A DNA stretch of 64,000 bases from Arsenicicoccus piscis (GTDB taxonomy: Bacteria > Actinomycetota > Actinomycetes > Actinomycetales > Dermatophilaceae): the NCBI RefSeq assembly GCF_022568835.1, contig NZ_JAKZHV010000002.1:558001-622000 (forward strand), given 5' to 3'. The notes beneath the pieces are model-generated. The model made no database searches. It worked only from the letters and a program-made list of their open reading frames with translations, and had not been told where the DNA came from. Of the stretch, positions 26,101 to 33,372 are shown one piece after another (the first letter of the stretch is position 1; each line of letters starts with the position of its first letter). Made by a program: the position numbers and the translations under genes.

Positions 26101-26721
26101 GTGCTCGACACCGAGGTCTACTCCAACACCGGCGGCCAGTCGAGCAAGTCGACCCCGCTCGGCGCCGTGGCGAAGTTCGCGGCCGCGGGCAAGACCACCG
26201 GCAAGAAAGACCTTGCGCTGCAAGCCGTCTCGTACGGCAACGTCTACGTCGCCCGGGTGGCCATGGGCGCCGACCCGCAGCAGACGCTGACGGCGTTCCG
26301 CCAGGCCGAGGCCTACAACGGGCCGTCGCTCATCATCGCCTACAGCCACTGTATCGCCCACGGCATCGACATGCGCCAGGGCCTGGACCAGCAGTACCGC
26401 GCGGTCGCCTCGGGCCACTGGCCGCTCATGCGCTACAACCCGGTGCTCCGGATGGAGGGCCGCAACCCCTTCCTCCTCGACTCCCCCAGGCCGCGGATCC
26501 CGTTGCGGGACTATCACTCTCGCGAGCTGAGGTATCGCATGCTGGCGCAGGCCGACCCGCGCGAGGCCGAGCGGTTGCTGACCCTCGCCCAGGAGGCCGT
26601 CGACCGCCGCTGGGCCGACTACGAGCAGATGGAGCACGCCGACGCGGAGCAGTTCGCGCCCGACGCACGCCGCACCGACAACGCCGCCACCCAGATCGAC
26701 GAGCTCGGAGCCAGCCGATGA
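23104..26721 (+). CDS. nifJ: Pyruvate:ferredoxin (flavodoxin) oxidoreductase
   Basis: 1205 residues, the size of single-chain PFOR/NifJ. Domain order is normal: pyrimidine-binding YPITPSSTMAELADEW near residue 25; CoA-side domains; two [4Fe-4S] clusters at CIQCGSCSMVCPH (about 693) and CTGCGLCVEACPVK (about 749); a third-cluster CSGCGETPY near 823; and the thiamine diphosphate motif GDGWAYDIG with YSNTGGQSSKSTPLG at 973-1015. It oxidises pyruvate to acetyl-CoA and CO2 and reduces ferredoxin. It lies between the GltD-like gene and an FMN protein gene, each with a 4-base overlap. Confidence 0.95.
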   Translation: MSGGRVVIDGNEAAASVAYRLNELCSIYPITPSSTMAELADEWSAHGRTNIWGQVPTVVEMQSEGGAAGAMHGALQGGAMSTTFTASQGLLLMIPNMYKIAGELTSTVFHVAARSLATQGLSIFGDHQDVMAVRQTGFALLSSASPQEAHDLALVAQLSTLECRVPFVHFFDGFRTSHELNTVDLLSDDDLRAILSPKLIHEHRERALSPANPFIRGTAQNPDTSFQSRETVNLFYSWTPDVVQRQMDRLGDRTGRRYQLVEYFGHEQADRVVVVMGSGAQTCRETVDRLVATGEKVGVVQVRLYRPWPVEQVLAAIPESARRIAVLDRTKEPGSGGEPLFLDVVSALGEAYAQGRRDAMPTIIGGRYGLSSKEFTPGMVAAIYAELALPEPRPRFTVGITDDVTHLSLDYDADLDVEHAQTLRAVFYGLGSDGTVGANKNTIKILGAREHTYAQGYFVYDSKKSGSRTVSHLRFGPQEIRAPYLVRQAGFIGCHHWSILERVDILETARPGTTLLLNAPFPADEVWDRLPRPLQQRIIDLGIDVHVIDAGLVAREAGMGNRTNTVLQTCFFAISGVLPADEAIEQIKVAIRKTYGRRGPDVVARNEAAVDQAVANLHRLEVPGRASGERELVPPVPADAPEFVRTVTAPMLAGRGDDLPVSLLPIDGTYPSGTTQYEKRNISDVVAEWDPQACIQCGSCSMVCPHAVIRSKYYTQGELDGAPTGFASAPIDAVGLPDTRYTLQVYAEDCTGCGLCVEACPVKPLGQPNRRAINLTPVAPRLEAERANVAFFETLPVNDRTRVDFGTVRGTQFLRPLFEFSGACSGCGETPYLRLLTQLFGDRVTVANATGCSSIYGGNLPTTPWAKNAKGRGPAWSNSLFEDNAEFGLGLRLAADLQTDLARKRLGQLRDEVGAELTDAILEAPQARESELADQWDRLVVLHERLADVDGPYADDLRSVADHLLRRSVWIVGGDGWAYDIGSGGLDHVLASGRDVNVLVLDTEVYSNTGGQSSKSTPLGAVAKFAAAGKTTGKKDLALQAVSYGNVYVARVAMGADPQQTLTAFRQAEAYNGPSLIIAYSHCIAHGIDMRQGLDQQYRAVASGHWPLMRYNPVLRMEGRNPFLLDSPRPRIPLRDYHSRELRYRMLAQADPREAERLLTLAQEAVDRRWADYEQMEHADAEQFAPDARRTDNAATQIDELGASR

Positions 26722-27773
26722 CCAGCCCGCTGCAGACCCGCTACCTCGGGCTCACCCTGCCCAGCCCCCTGGTCGCCTCGGCCAGCCCGCTGTCCCAGGA
26801 CATCTCGACCATCCGCCGGCTCGAGGACGCGGGCGTCGGCGCCGTCGTGCTCTACTCGCTGTTCGAGGAGCAGCTGCGCCACGAGGCGGCTCGCGACCTG
26901 CAGCTGCAGGAGGCGCACGAGGAGTCCTTCGCCGAGTCGCTGAGCTACTTCCCCGACATCCCGTCCGGTCCCCACGCCGCCGCCACCCCGACCACCAGCA
27001 CGTCGGTGCGCTACCTCGACCTGGTCGAGCGCGCCTCGCAGGCGGTAGACATCCCGGTGATCGCCAGCCTCAACGGCTCGACCGACGGCGGCTGGGTCGA
27101 CTTCGCCCGACAGCTGAGCGAGGCGGGGGCTGCGGCTCTGGAGCTCAACATCTACCTCGTCCCCGGCGACCTGACGATGACCAGCACGGAGATCGAGCAG
27201 CGGCACCTGGACATCCTGCGGCACGTCCGGGACGCCGTAGACCTCCCGATCGCCGTCAAGCTCTCGCCCTACTTCAGCTCGTTCGGGCGGCTCGCGGTGG
27301 CGCTGGACCAGGCCGGCGCGGACGGCCTGGTGCTGTTCAACCGGTTCCTGCAGCCCGAGATCGACGGCGAGACCCTCTCTGTCGCGCCGGGAGTCGAGCT
27401 GTCCTCGCCCTTCGAGGGCCGGTTGCCGCGCACCTGGATCGCCGCCCTGCGGGGGCGGGTGGCGTGCTCGCTCGCCGGCACCTCCGGCGTCTGGTCGGGC
27501 CTCGACGTCGCGAAGTACCTGCTGGCCGGGGCAGATGTCGCCATGACCGCGTCGGCGCTGCTGCGGCACGGCCCCGAGCACGCCGCGGTGATCCTCGCCG
27601 AGCTGCGCACCTGGATGGACCGCAAGCACCTGGCCAACCTCGACGCGCTGCGCGGCATGCTCGCGGTGCCCACCGACGTCGACGCGACGGACTACCAGCG
27701 CTCCGGCTACGTCGCGGCCCTGGAGAAGGCCAAGCAGACCTACGGCTCCCTCGCCGCGCCCTCGGGCTGCTGA
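26718..27773 (+). CDS. Dihydroorotate dehydrogenase-like FMN protein
   Basis: 351 residues with the class 1 dihydroorotate dehydrogenase barrel: YLGLTLPSPLVASASPLSQ at the start, PVIASLNGSTDGGWVDFARQ, LPIAVKLSPYFSSFGRLA, GADGLVLFNRFLQP and the phosphate-binding end LAGADVAMTASALLRHGP. The catalytic Ser/Cys loop of true PyrD is not obvious. Its link to nifJ rather than to pyr genes suggests an accessory redox role with the pyruvate oxidoreductase. Such nifJ partners are known in other bacteria, but the function is not established. The 3' end overlaps the convergent YihY gene by 34 bases. Confidence 0.82.
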   Translation: MTSPLQTRYLGLTLPSPLVASASPLSQDISTIRRLEDAGVGAVVLYSLFEEQLRHEAARDLQLQEAHEESFAESLSYFPDIPSGPHAAATPTTSTSVRYLDLVERASQAVDIPVIASLNGSTDGGWVDFARQLSEAGAAALELNIYLVPGDLTMTSTEIEQRHLDILRHVRDAVDLPIAVKLSPYFSSFGRLAVALDQAGADGLVLFNRFLQPEIDGETLSVAPGVELSSPFEGRLPRTWIAALRGRVACSLAGTSGVWSGLDVAKYLLAGADVAMTASALLRHGPEHAAVILAELRTWMDRKHLANLDALRGMLAVPTDVDATDYQRSGYVAALEKAKQTYGSLAAPSGC

Positions 27774-28810
27774 GCGCCGTCGGACCGCTGCGCGCCCTCG
27801 GCCCGCTGAGCATCCTCGGCCGCCGCTTTGGCCTCCAGGTCCTTGCGGTTGCGCTCGAAGGACACCTCGACCTGCTGAAACCCCTTGAGCCGGTTGGCGT
27901 TCACCATGCCTTCGTACATCTTCTTGTCCGCGCGGGTCAGGTCGACGTTGTCGGTGAACACGGTCAGCAGCGCCCGCGGATAGAGCTTCTTGGCGGCGAC
28001 GACGTTGAGCTCGACGGAGAGCACCAGCCCGAGGGCCGCCACGTAGGCCCACGCGAGCAGGGCCAGCACGATGGCGAAGGTGCCGTAGGTCTGGCTCGAG
28101 GTGCGCACCCGACCGATGTAGCCCGTGCCGTAAGTCTGCACGGCGAACAGCCACAGCGCCATGAAGATCGCCCCCGGCCACGCCTGCCGCCGGCGCATCG
28201 GGTGGGCGGTCGAGATGCGGTAGAGCAGCATGAACACGGCCGCGTTGAGCGCGATCGTGATGGCCGGGACCAGGTAGGTGCCGAACGCGCCCAGGTCGAT
28301 GCCGGCGTCCCCCGCCAGGGTCCCGGCACCGGCGGCGATGGTGGTCACGAGCACGAGCAACCCGGCGGTGAGGATCATCAGGGTCGAGCGGGCGCGGGCC
28401 AGGAAGGGGTTCGGCCGCTGGTTGCGCGGCACCGCCCAGCACACGTTCATGGCGTTCTGGATGGCCTGCGCGATGCCGAGCGAGCCGTAGAGCGCGACGA
28501 GCCCACCGATGACGATCGCCGTCGTGTTCCCTTGCAGGGTGGCGTTCTTCAGCTCCTCGCCGATGATCGGGATCTGGTTGGCCGCCGAGTCGATCAGCCG
28601 CTCCTGCCAGTCCGGCCGGCTCTGCAGCACGAAACCCAGCACGGACGAGAAGAGCAGCAGCATCGGGAAGATGGACAAGAACCCGTAGTACGTGATGAGG
28701 GCGGTCAGGTAGGGACCCTGGTCGTCGAAGAACTTGTAGAGCACGGCCAGCGGGAACCCGACCACGGGATGCCGGCGCTGGAACTGGTCCACCCGATCGA
28801 CGATCGACAT
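27740..28810 (-). CDS. YihY/virulence factor BrkB family membrane protein
   Basis: 356 residues from ATG 28810, with AGGAGG directly upstream in the transcript. Six or so membrane segments, YYGFLSIFPMLLLFSSVLGF near 50, LYGSLGIAQAIQNAMN near 115 and the conserved ALGLVLSVELNVVAAKKLYP near 280 identify the YihY (formerly BrkB/ribonuclease BN) family. Function is unresolved; an inner-membrane transporter role is often supposed. The charged C-terminal tail has an Ala/Gln/Gly-rich repeat. Confidence 0.87.
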   Translation of the reverse strand: MSIVDRVDQFQRRHPVVGFPLAVLYKFFDDQGPYLTALITYYGFLSIFPMLLLFSSVLGFVLQSRPDWQERLIDSAANQIPIIGEELKNATLQGNTTAIVIGGLVALYGSLGIAQAIQNAMNVCWAVPRNQRPNPFLARARSTLMILTAGLLVLVTTIAAGAGTLAGDAGIDLGAFGTYLVPAITIALNAAVFMLLYRISTAHPMRRRQAWPGAIFMALWLFAVQTYGTGYIGRVRTSSQTYGTFAIVLALLAWAYVAALGLVLSVELNVVAAKKLYPRALLTVFTDNVDLTRADKKMYEGMVNANRLKGFQQVEVSFERNRKDLEAKAAAEDAQRAEGAQRSDGAQQPEGAAREP

Positions 28811-28947
28811 GCTCCTCCTCGGTTCTCGCCCATTCTGCCTGGGAACGGCGCCGACCGCGACGCCGAGCAGCACCCACCGACACGCGCCACGCACGTTGTG
28901 CGCCGGCCGTCGACGTGAGGAACTGGGCATCCGACAAAGGAGCAGCG

Positions 28948-30177
28948 ATGAGCACGAGCAGCACCGAAGCGGTCTTGGCCGACCTCGGCCAGATCACCGA
29001 CTGGCAGGAGGAGCTCTACCGGCAGCTCCACCGCAACCCCGAGCTGTCGATGCAGGAGAGCGAGACGGTCGCCGAGATCGCGCGCCGGCTCACGGCGTTC
29101 GGCTACGACGTGACCGAGATCGGTGGCGGGGTCGTGGGCGTGCTGCACAACGGGGACGGACCGACGGTGCTCTTCCGCGCCGACATCGACGCCCTCCCGG
29201 TGAAGGAGGCGACCGGCCTGCCCTACGCCTCCACCAAGACCGCGGTCGACGCCGAGGGCAGCACCGTCCCGGTCATGCACGCCTGCGGGCACGACATGCA
29301 CGTCGCGGCGGCGCTCGGCGCGGCCGCCCTGCTCGCCGAGCACCGCGACGCCTGGTCCGGGACCTACGAGGCGTTGTTCCAGCCCGGCGAGGAGACCGCC
29401 GCCGGCGCCCGCTCGATGGTGGACGCCGGTCTGGTCGACGCGATCCCGAGGCCCGACGTCGCCCTCGGGCAGCACGTGCTCGCCAGCCCGGCGGCCGGTC
29501 AGGTGGGCACCACGGTCGGTCCGATCCTGTCGACCGGAGCGTGCCTGCGGGTCACGGTCTACGGGCAGGGCAGCCACGGCTCGATGCCGCACCTCGGCGT
29601 AGACCCGGTGGTGCTGAGCGCGGCCATCGTCACCCGGCTGCAGACGATCGTCTCCCGCGAGCTGCCACCGGGGCAGTTCGGCGTCGTCACCGTGGGCAGC
29701 CTCCAGGCCGGCACGAAGGCCAACATCATCCCGGACGACGCGACGATGCTGCTGAACATCCGGGCCTACGACACCGGCGTGCGCGAGCAGCTGGTGGCCG
29801 CCATCCGGCGGATCGTGACGGCCGAGTGCGAGGCGGCCGCCTCGCCGAGGCCACCCGAGATCGAGCTCTACGACATCTATCCGCTGACGGACAACGACGC
29901 CGATGTCACGGCGCGCGTGACCGAGGCCTTCGTCCAGCACTTCGGTCCCGACCGGGTCGTCGAGCTCGGCCGGATGACGGCGTCCGAGGACTTCAGCATC
30001 ATCCCCGACGCGCCGGAGACCCCCTACTCCTACTGGGGATTCGGCGGCTTCACCCCGGACCAGGCGGCCCGGCCCAACCACAACCCGGGCTTCGGCCCGG
30101 CGTTGCAACCCACCCTGCGCACCGGCACCCAGGCCGCCGTGAGCGCTGCCCTCGCCTACCTCGCCAAGCCGCAGTAG
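28948..30177 (+). CDS. M20 family metallo-amidohydrolase
   Basis: 409 residues; AAAGGAG precedes ATG 28948. Metal ligands are seen in MHACGHDMHVAAALG near 110 and QPGEETAAGARSMVDAG near 148; the dimer-domain loop GQGSHGSMPHLGVDP is near 210 and ASEDFSIIPD near 350. This pattern fits the hippurate/indole-acetyl-amino acid/N-acetyl amino acid amidohydrolases, cytoplasmic enzymes that release an acid from an amino acid. The substrate is not evident from context; the gene stands alone before a hairpin terminator. Confidence 0.88.
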   Translation: MSTSSTEAVLADLGQITDWQEELYRQLHRNPELSMQESETVAEIARRLTAFGYDVTEIGGGVVGVLHNGDGPTVLFRADIDALPVKEATGLPYASTKTAVDAEGSTVPVMHACGHDMHVAAALGAAALLAEHRDAWSGTYEALFQPGEETAAGARSMVDAGLVDAIPRPDVALGQHVLASPAAGQVGTTVGPILSTGACLRVTVYGQGSHGSMPHLGVDPVVLSAAIVTRLQTIVSRELPPGQFGVVTVGSLQAGTKANIIPDDATMLLNIRAYDTGVREQLVAAIRRIVTAECEAAASPRPPEIELYDIYPLTDNDADVTARVTEAFVQHFGPDRVVELGRMTASEDFSIIPDAPETPYSYWGFGGFTPDQAARPNHNPGFGPALQPTLRTGTQAAVSAALAYLAKPQ

Positions 30178-30192
30178 CCACCACGCACGCCA

Positions 30193-30227
30193 CGAGCCCC
30201 CGCCACCGATGCGGTGACGGGGGCTCG
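30193..30227. terminator. Hairpin terminator candidate
   Basis: CGAGCCCCCG (30193-30202) and CGGGGGCTCG (30218-30227) pair over 10 bp with an inner CACCG/CGGTG stem. It lies 16 bases after the amidohydrolase stop and before the end of pnp on the other strand. There is no long T tract. Confidence 0.65.
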
Positions 30228-30276
30228 GCCTGCGCCGAAGCGGCGCCGGGTCAGGCGTGCCGCTCAGGTCTGCGGG

Positions 30277-32748
30277 TCAGGCGTCCTCGGAGGTCGCCGT
30301 CGCCTGGTTGCCGGAGTCACTGGCACCGACGAGCGCGTCGGACTCGGCCGTGCCGGACACGACGTCGCCGCCGCCCTCGCCGTTGCCCTCGCGGTCGCCA
30401 CGGCCACGACGGTTGCGGTTGCGGCTTCGCTCGCCACGCTCGGAACGCTCGCCCCGGTCACGGTCGCCGCCACGCTCGGAACGCTCGGCACGGTCACCAC
30501 GCGACTGCTCGGGAGCAGCGGCGTTGGCGGCCTCCTGCTCCTCGGTGAGCACCGCCGCGAGCGACAGCTTGCCGCGCGGGTCGATCTCCTTGAGCTCGAC
30601 CTGGATCTTCTGGCCGACCGACAGGACGTCGTCGACCGAGTCGATCCGCTTGCCGCCGACGAGCTTGCGCACCTCGGAGATGTGCAGCAGGCCGTCCTTG
30701 CCGGGCAGCAGCGAGATGAACGCCCCGAAGGTGGTCGTCTTGACGACGGTGCCGAGGAAGCGCTCGCCGACCTCGGGCATCTGCGGGTTCGCGATCGCGT
30801 TGACCGCGGCACGAGCCGCCTCGGCGGACGGGCCGTCGACCGCACCGATGAAGACCGTGCCGTCGTCCTCGATCGAGATGTCGGCGCCGGTGTCCTCCTG
30901 GATCTGGTTGATCATCTTGCCCTTCGGCCCGATGACCTCACCGATCTTGTCGACCGGGACCTGGACGGTGATGATGCGCGGCGCGTACGGGCTCATCTCG
31001 TCCGGCACGTCGATCGCCTCGGACATGACGTCGAGGATGTGCAGGCGGGCGTCGCGGGCCTGGGTGAGCGCGCCACCGAGCACCGAGGCGGGGATGCCGT
31101 CGAGCTTGGTATCGAGCTGGATGGCCGTGACGAACTCCTTGGTGCCGGCGACCTTGAAGTCCATGTCGCCGAAGGCGTCCTCGGCGCCGAGGATGTCGGT
31201 CAGCGCGGCGTACTGCGTCTCACCATCGATCTCCGCGGAGACCAGGCCCATCGCGATGCCCGCCACCATGCCGCGCAGTGGCACACCGGCGTTGAGCAGG
31301 GACAGCGTCGAGGCGCAGACCGAGCCCATCGAGGTGGAGCCGTTGGACCCGAGGGCCTCGGAGACCTGACGGATCGCATAGGGGAACTCCTCACGCGTCG
31401 GCAGGACGGGCATCAGGGCCCGCTCGGCCAGGGCGCCGTGGCCGATCTCGCGGCGCTTGGGGCTGCCCACACGACCGGTCTCACCGGTGGAGTAGGGCGG
31501 GAAGTTGTAGTTGTGCATGTAGCGCTTGCGGGTGACCGGCGACAGCGTGTCCAGCTGCTGCTCCATCTTCAGCATGTTCAGCGTCGTGACGCCCAGGATC
31601 TGGGTCTCGCCACGCTCGAAGATGGCCGAGCCGTGCACGCGCGGCAGCACCTCGACCTCCGCGGACAGCGCGCGGATGTCGGCGAGGCCACGGCCGTCGA
31701 TGCGGACCTTGTCGCGCAGGATGCGCTCGCGGACGAGCTTCTTCTGCACGGAGCGGTAGGCCGCGGAGATCTCCTTCTCGCGACCGGCGAGCGGCTTGCC
31801 CTCGCCACCGAGGTCGGCCTTGAGGCGCTCCTTGAGCTCGTCGAGACGCTCCTCACGCTCCTGCTTGCCGGCGATGGCCAGCAGGTCCTTCAGCTCGCCG
31901 GCGGCGGCCTGCTCGACGGCGTCGTAGGCGTCGTCCTCGTAGTCGAGGAAGATCGGGAAGTCCTGGACCGGCTTCGCGGCCTGCGCGGCGAGCTCGGACT
32001 GGGCGCGGCACAGCTCGGCGATGAACGCCTTGGCGGCCTCGAGACCCTGGGCCACGACCTCCTCGGTCGGCGCCTGCTTGCCCTGGTTCTTGACCAGGTC
32101 CCAGGTGGAGTCGGTGGCCTCGGCCTCGACCATCATGATGGCGACATCGGGCCTGCCATCGGAGTCGGTGCCGACGACGCGACCGGCGACGACCATGTCG
32201 AAGACGGAGCGCTCGATGTCGGAGAAGTTCGGGAAGGCGACCCACTGGCCCTCGATGAGGGACACGCGGACGGCGCCGATGGGGCCCGAGAACGGCAGGC
32301 CGGAGATCTGCGTGGACGCCGAGGCCGCGTTGATGGCGAGGACGTCGTACTGGTGGTCGGGGTTCAGCGCGAGGACGGTCTCGACGATCTGGACCTCGTT
32401 GCGCAGCCCCTTCTTGAAGGTCGGGCGCAACGCCCGGTCGATGAGCCGGCAGGTGAGGATGGCGTCGGTGCCCGGGCGACCCTCACGGCGGAAGAACGAG
32501 CCGGGGATGCGACCGACGGCGTACATGCGCTCCTCGACGTCCACGGTCAGCGGGAAGAAGTCGAACTGGTCCTTCGGCGACTTGCCGGCGATCGTCGTGG
32601 ACAGCACCGTGGTCTCGTCGTCGAGGTAGGCCGTGACGGATCCGCCGGCCTGCTTGGCCAGGCGACCGGTCTCGAACCGGACGGTGTGCTTGCCGTAGGA
32701 GCCGTTGTCGATGACGGCCTCGGTGAACGTGATGTCTGGACCCTCCAT
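30277..32748 (-). CDS. pnp: Polynucleotide phosphorylase
   Basis: 823 residues; GAAGGAGG precedes ATG 32748. Two RNase PH domains ([16 protein letters not shown]; the second with [15 protein letters not shown] and [11 protein letters not shown]), a KH domain ([18 protein letters not shown]) and an S1 domain ([19 protein letters not shown]) are all present. It degrades RNA 3' to 5' with phosphate and is a degradosome-type enzyme. After S1 comes a tail of about 90 residues rich in Arg, Glu, Gly and Asp ([12 protein letters not shown] repeats), common in actinobacterial PNPases. It follows rpsO, the conserved order. Confidence 0.96.
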   Translation of the reverse strand: MEGPDITFTEAVIDNGSYGKHTVRFETGRLAKQAGGSVTAYLDDETTVLSTTIAGKSPKDQFDFFPLTVDVEERMYAVGRIPGSFFRREGRPGTDAILTCRLIDRALRPTFKKGLRNEVQIVETVLALNPDHQYDVLAINAASASTQISGLPFSGPIGAVRVSLIEGQWVAFPNFSDIERSVFDMVVAGRVVGTDSDGRPDVAIMMVEAEATDSTWDLVKNQGKQAPTEEVVAQGLEAAKAFIAELCRAQSELAAQAAKPVQDFPIFLDYEDDAYDAVEQAAAGELKDLLAIAGKQEREERLDELKERLKADLGGEGKPLAGREKEISAAYRSVQKKLVRERILRDKVRIDGRGLADIRALSAEVEVLPRVHGSAIFERGETQILGVTTLNMLKMEQQLDTLSPVTRKRYMHNYNFPPYSTGETGRVGSPKRREIGHGALAERALMPVLPTREEFPYAIRQVSEALGSNGSTSMGSVCASTLSLLNAGVPLRGMVAGIAMGLVSAEIDGETQYAALTDILGAEDAFGDMDFKVAGTKEFVTAIQLDTKLDGIPASVLGGALTQARDARLHILDVMSEAIDVPDEMSPYAPRIITVQVPVDKIGEVIGPKGKMINQIQEDTGADISIEDDGTVFIGAVDGPSAEAARAAVNAIANPQMPEVGERFLGTVVKTTTFGAFISLLPGKDGLLHISEVRKLVGGKRIDSVDDVLSVGQKIQVELKEIDPRGKLSLAAVLTEEQEAANAAAPEQSRGDRAERSERGGDRDRGERSERGERSRNRNRRGRGDREGNGEGGGDVVSGTAESDALVGASDSGNQATATSEDA

Positions 32749-32866
32749 GGGTCCTCCTTCTCTGTCGTGCGTAGCCCGGCACATCGTCGTTGTGTGCGGG
32801 CCGCTCCGGCCGCGGGCCGGAAGGGACGAACGGTGCCGACGAGCCGTCGGCGGTGAAACGACGAAA

Positions 32867-32890
32867 GAGCGGCCCCTCGGGGGACCGCTC
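32867..32890 (-). terminator. Hairpin terminator/processing stem between rpsO and pnp
   Basis: Read on the minus strand, GAGCGG-T-CCCC pairs with GGGG-CCGCTC and is followed by TTTCG. It starts 12 bases after the rpsO stop. In many bacteria an rpsO terminator hairpin of this kind lets some transcripts read into pnp. Confidence 0.75.
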
Positions 32891-32901
32891 CTTCGGTGGT
32901 G

Positions 32902-33171
32902 CTATCGGCGCAGCCCGAGACGCTTGATCAGCGAGCGGTAGCGCTCGATGTCGGTGGTCTCGAGATAGCGCAGCATGCGCTTGCGGCGACCGACCAGCAG
33001 CAGCAGCCCGCGGCGGCTGTGGTGGTCGTGCTTGTGGGCCCGAGCGTGCTCGGTGAGGTCCTTGATGCGCTGGGTCATCATGGCGATCTGGACCTCGGGG
33101 GAGCCGGTGTCGCCCTCGTGGGTGGCGTACTCGGCGATGATGCTCTTCTTCACGTCAGCCTCGAGAGGCAT
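32902..33171 (-). CDS. rpsO: 30S ribosomal protein S15
   Basis: 89 residues, exactly the usual S15 length. [42 protein letters not shown] and [21 protein letters not shown] are the family signature, including the residues that contact 16S rRNA helices 20-22. ATG 33171 has AAGGAG upstream. Confidence 0.97.
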   Translation of the reverse strand: MPLEADVKKSIIAEYATHEGDTGSPEVQIAMMTQRIKDLTEHARAHKHDHHSRRGLLLLVGRRKRMLRYLETTDIERYRSLIKRLGLRR

Positions 33172-33372
33172 GCACGACTCCTTGGACATATCGTTGCGCG
33201 GTGCACACGGGGCTGGTCCCCACGGCGCTCTGGATCCGCGGCCGATCGACGGCAAAAGTCAAGGTTACCAGCGCTCTCCCGGCGCACCCTAATCGGCGAA
33301 CCGCCCTCGACGGATGCCGACGAGTCGATCAATCCTCGCAATTGCAACACGTACGGTGACCTATGTAGTTCA

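Noticed and set aside
23029..26637. 1200-codon minus-strand frame opposite nifJ
   Set aside because: Mirror of the nifJ codon pattern (low-complexity Val/Gly/Arg/Leu); nifJ itself has all cofactor motifs.
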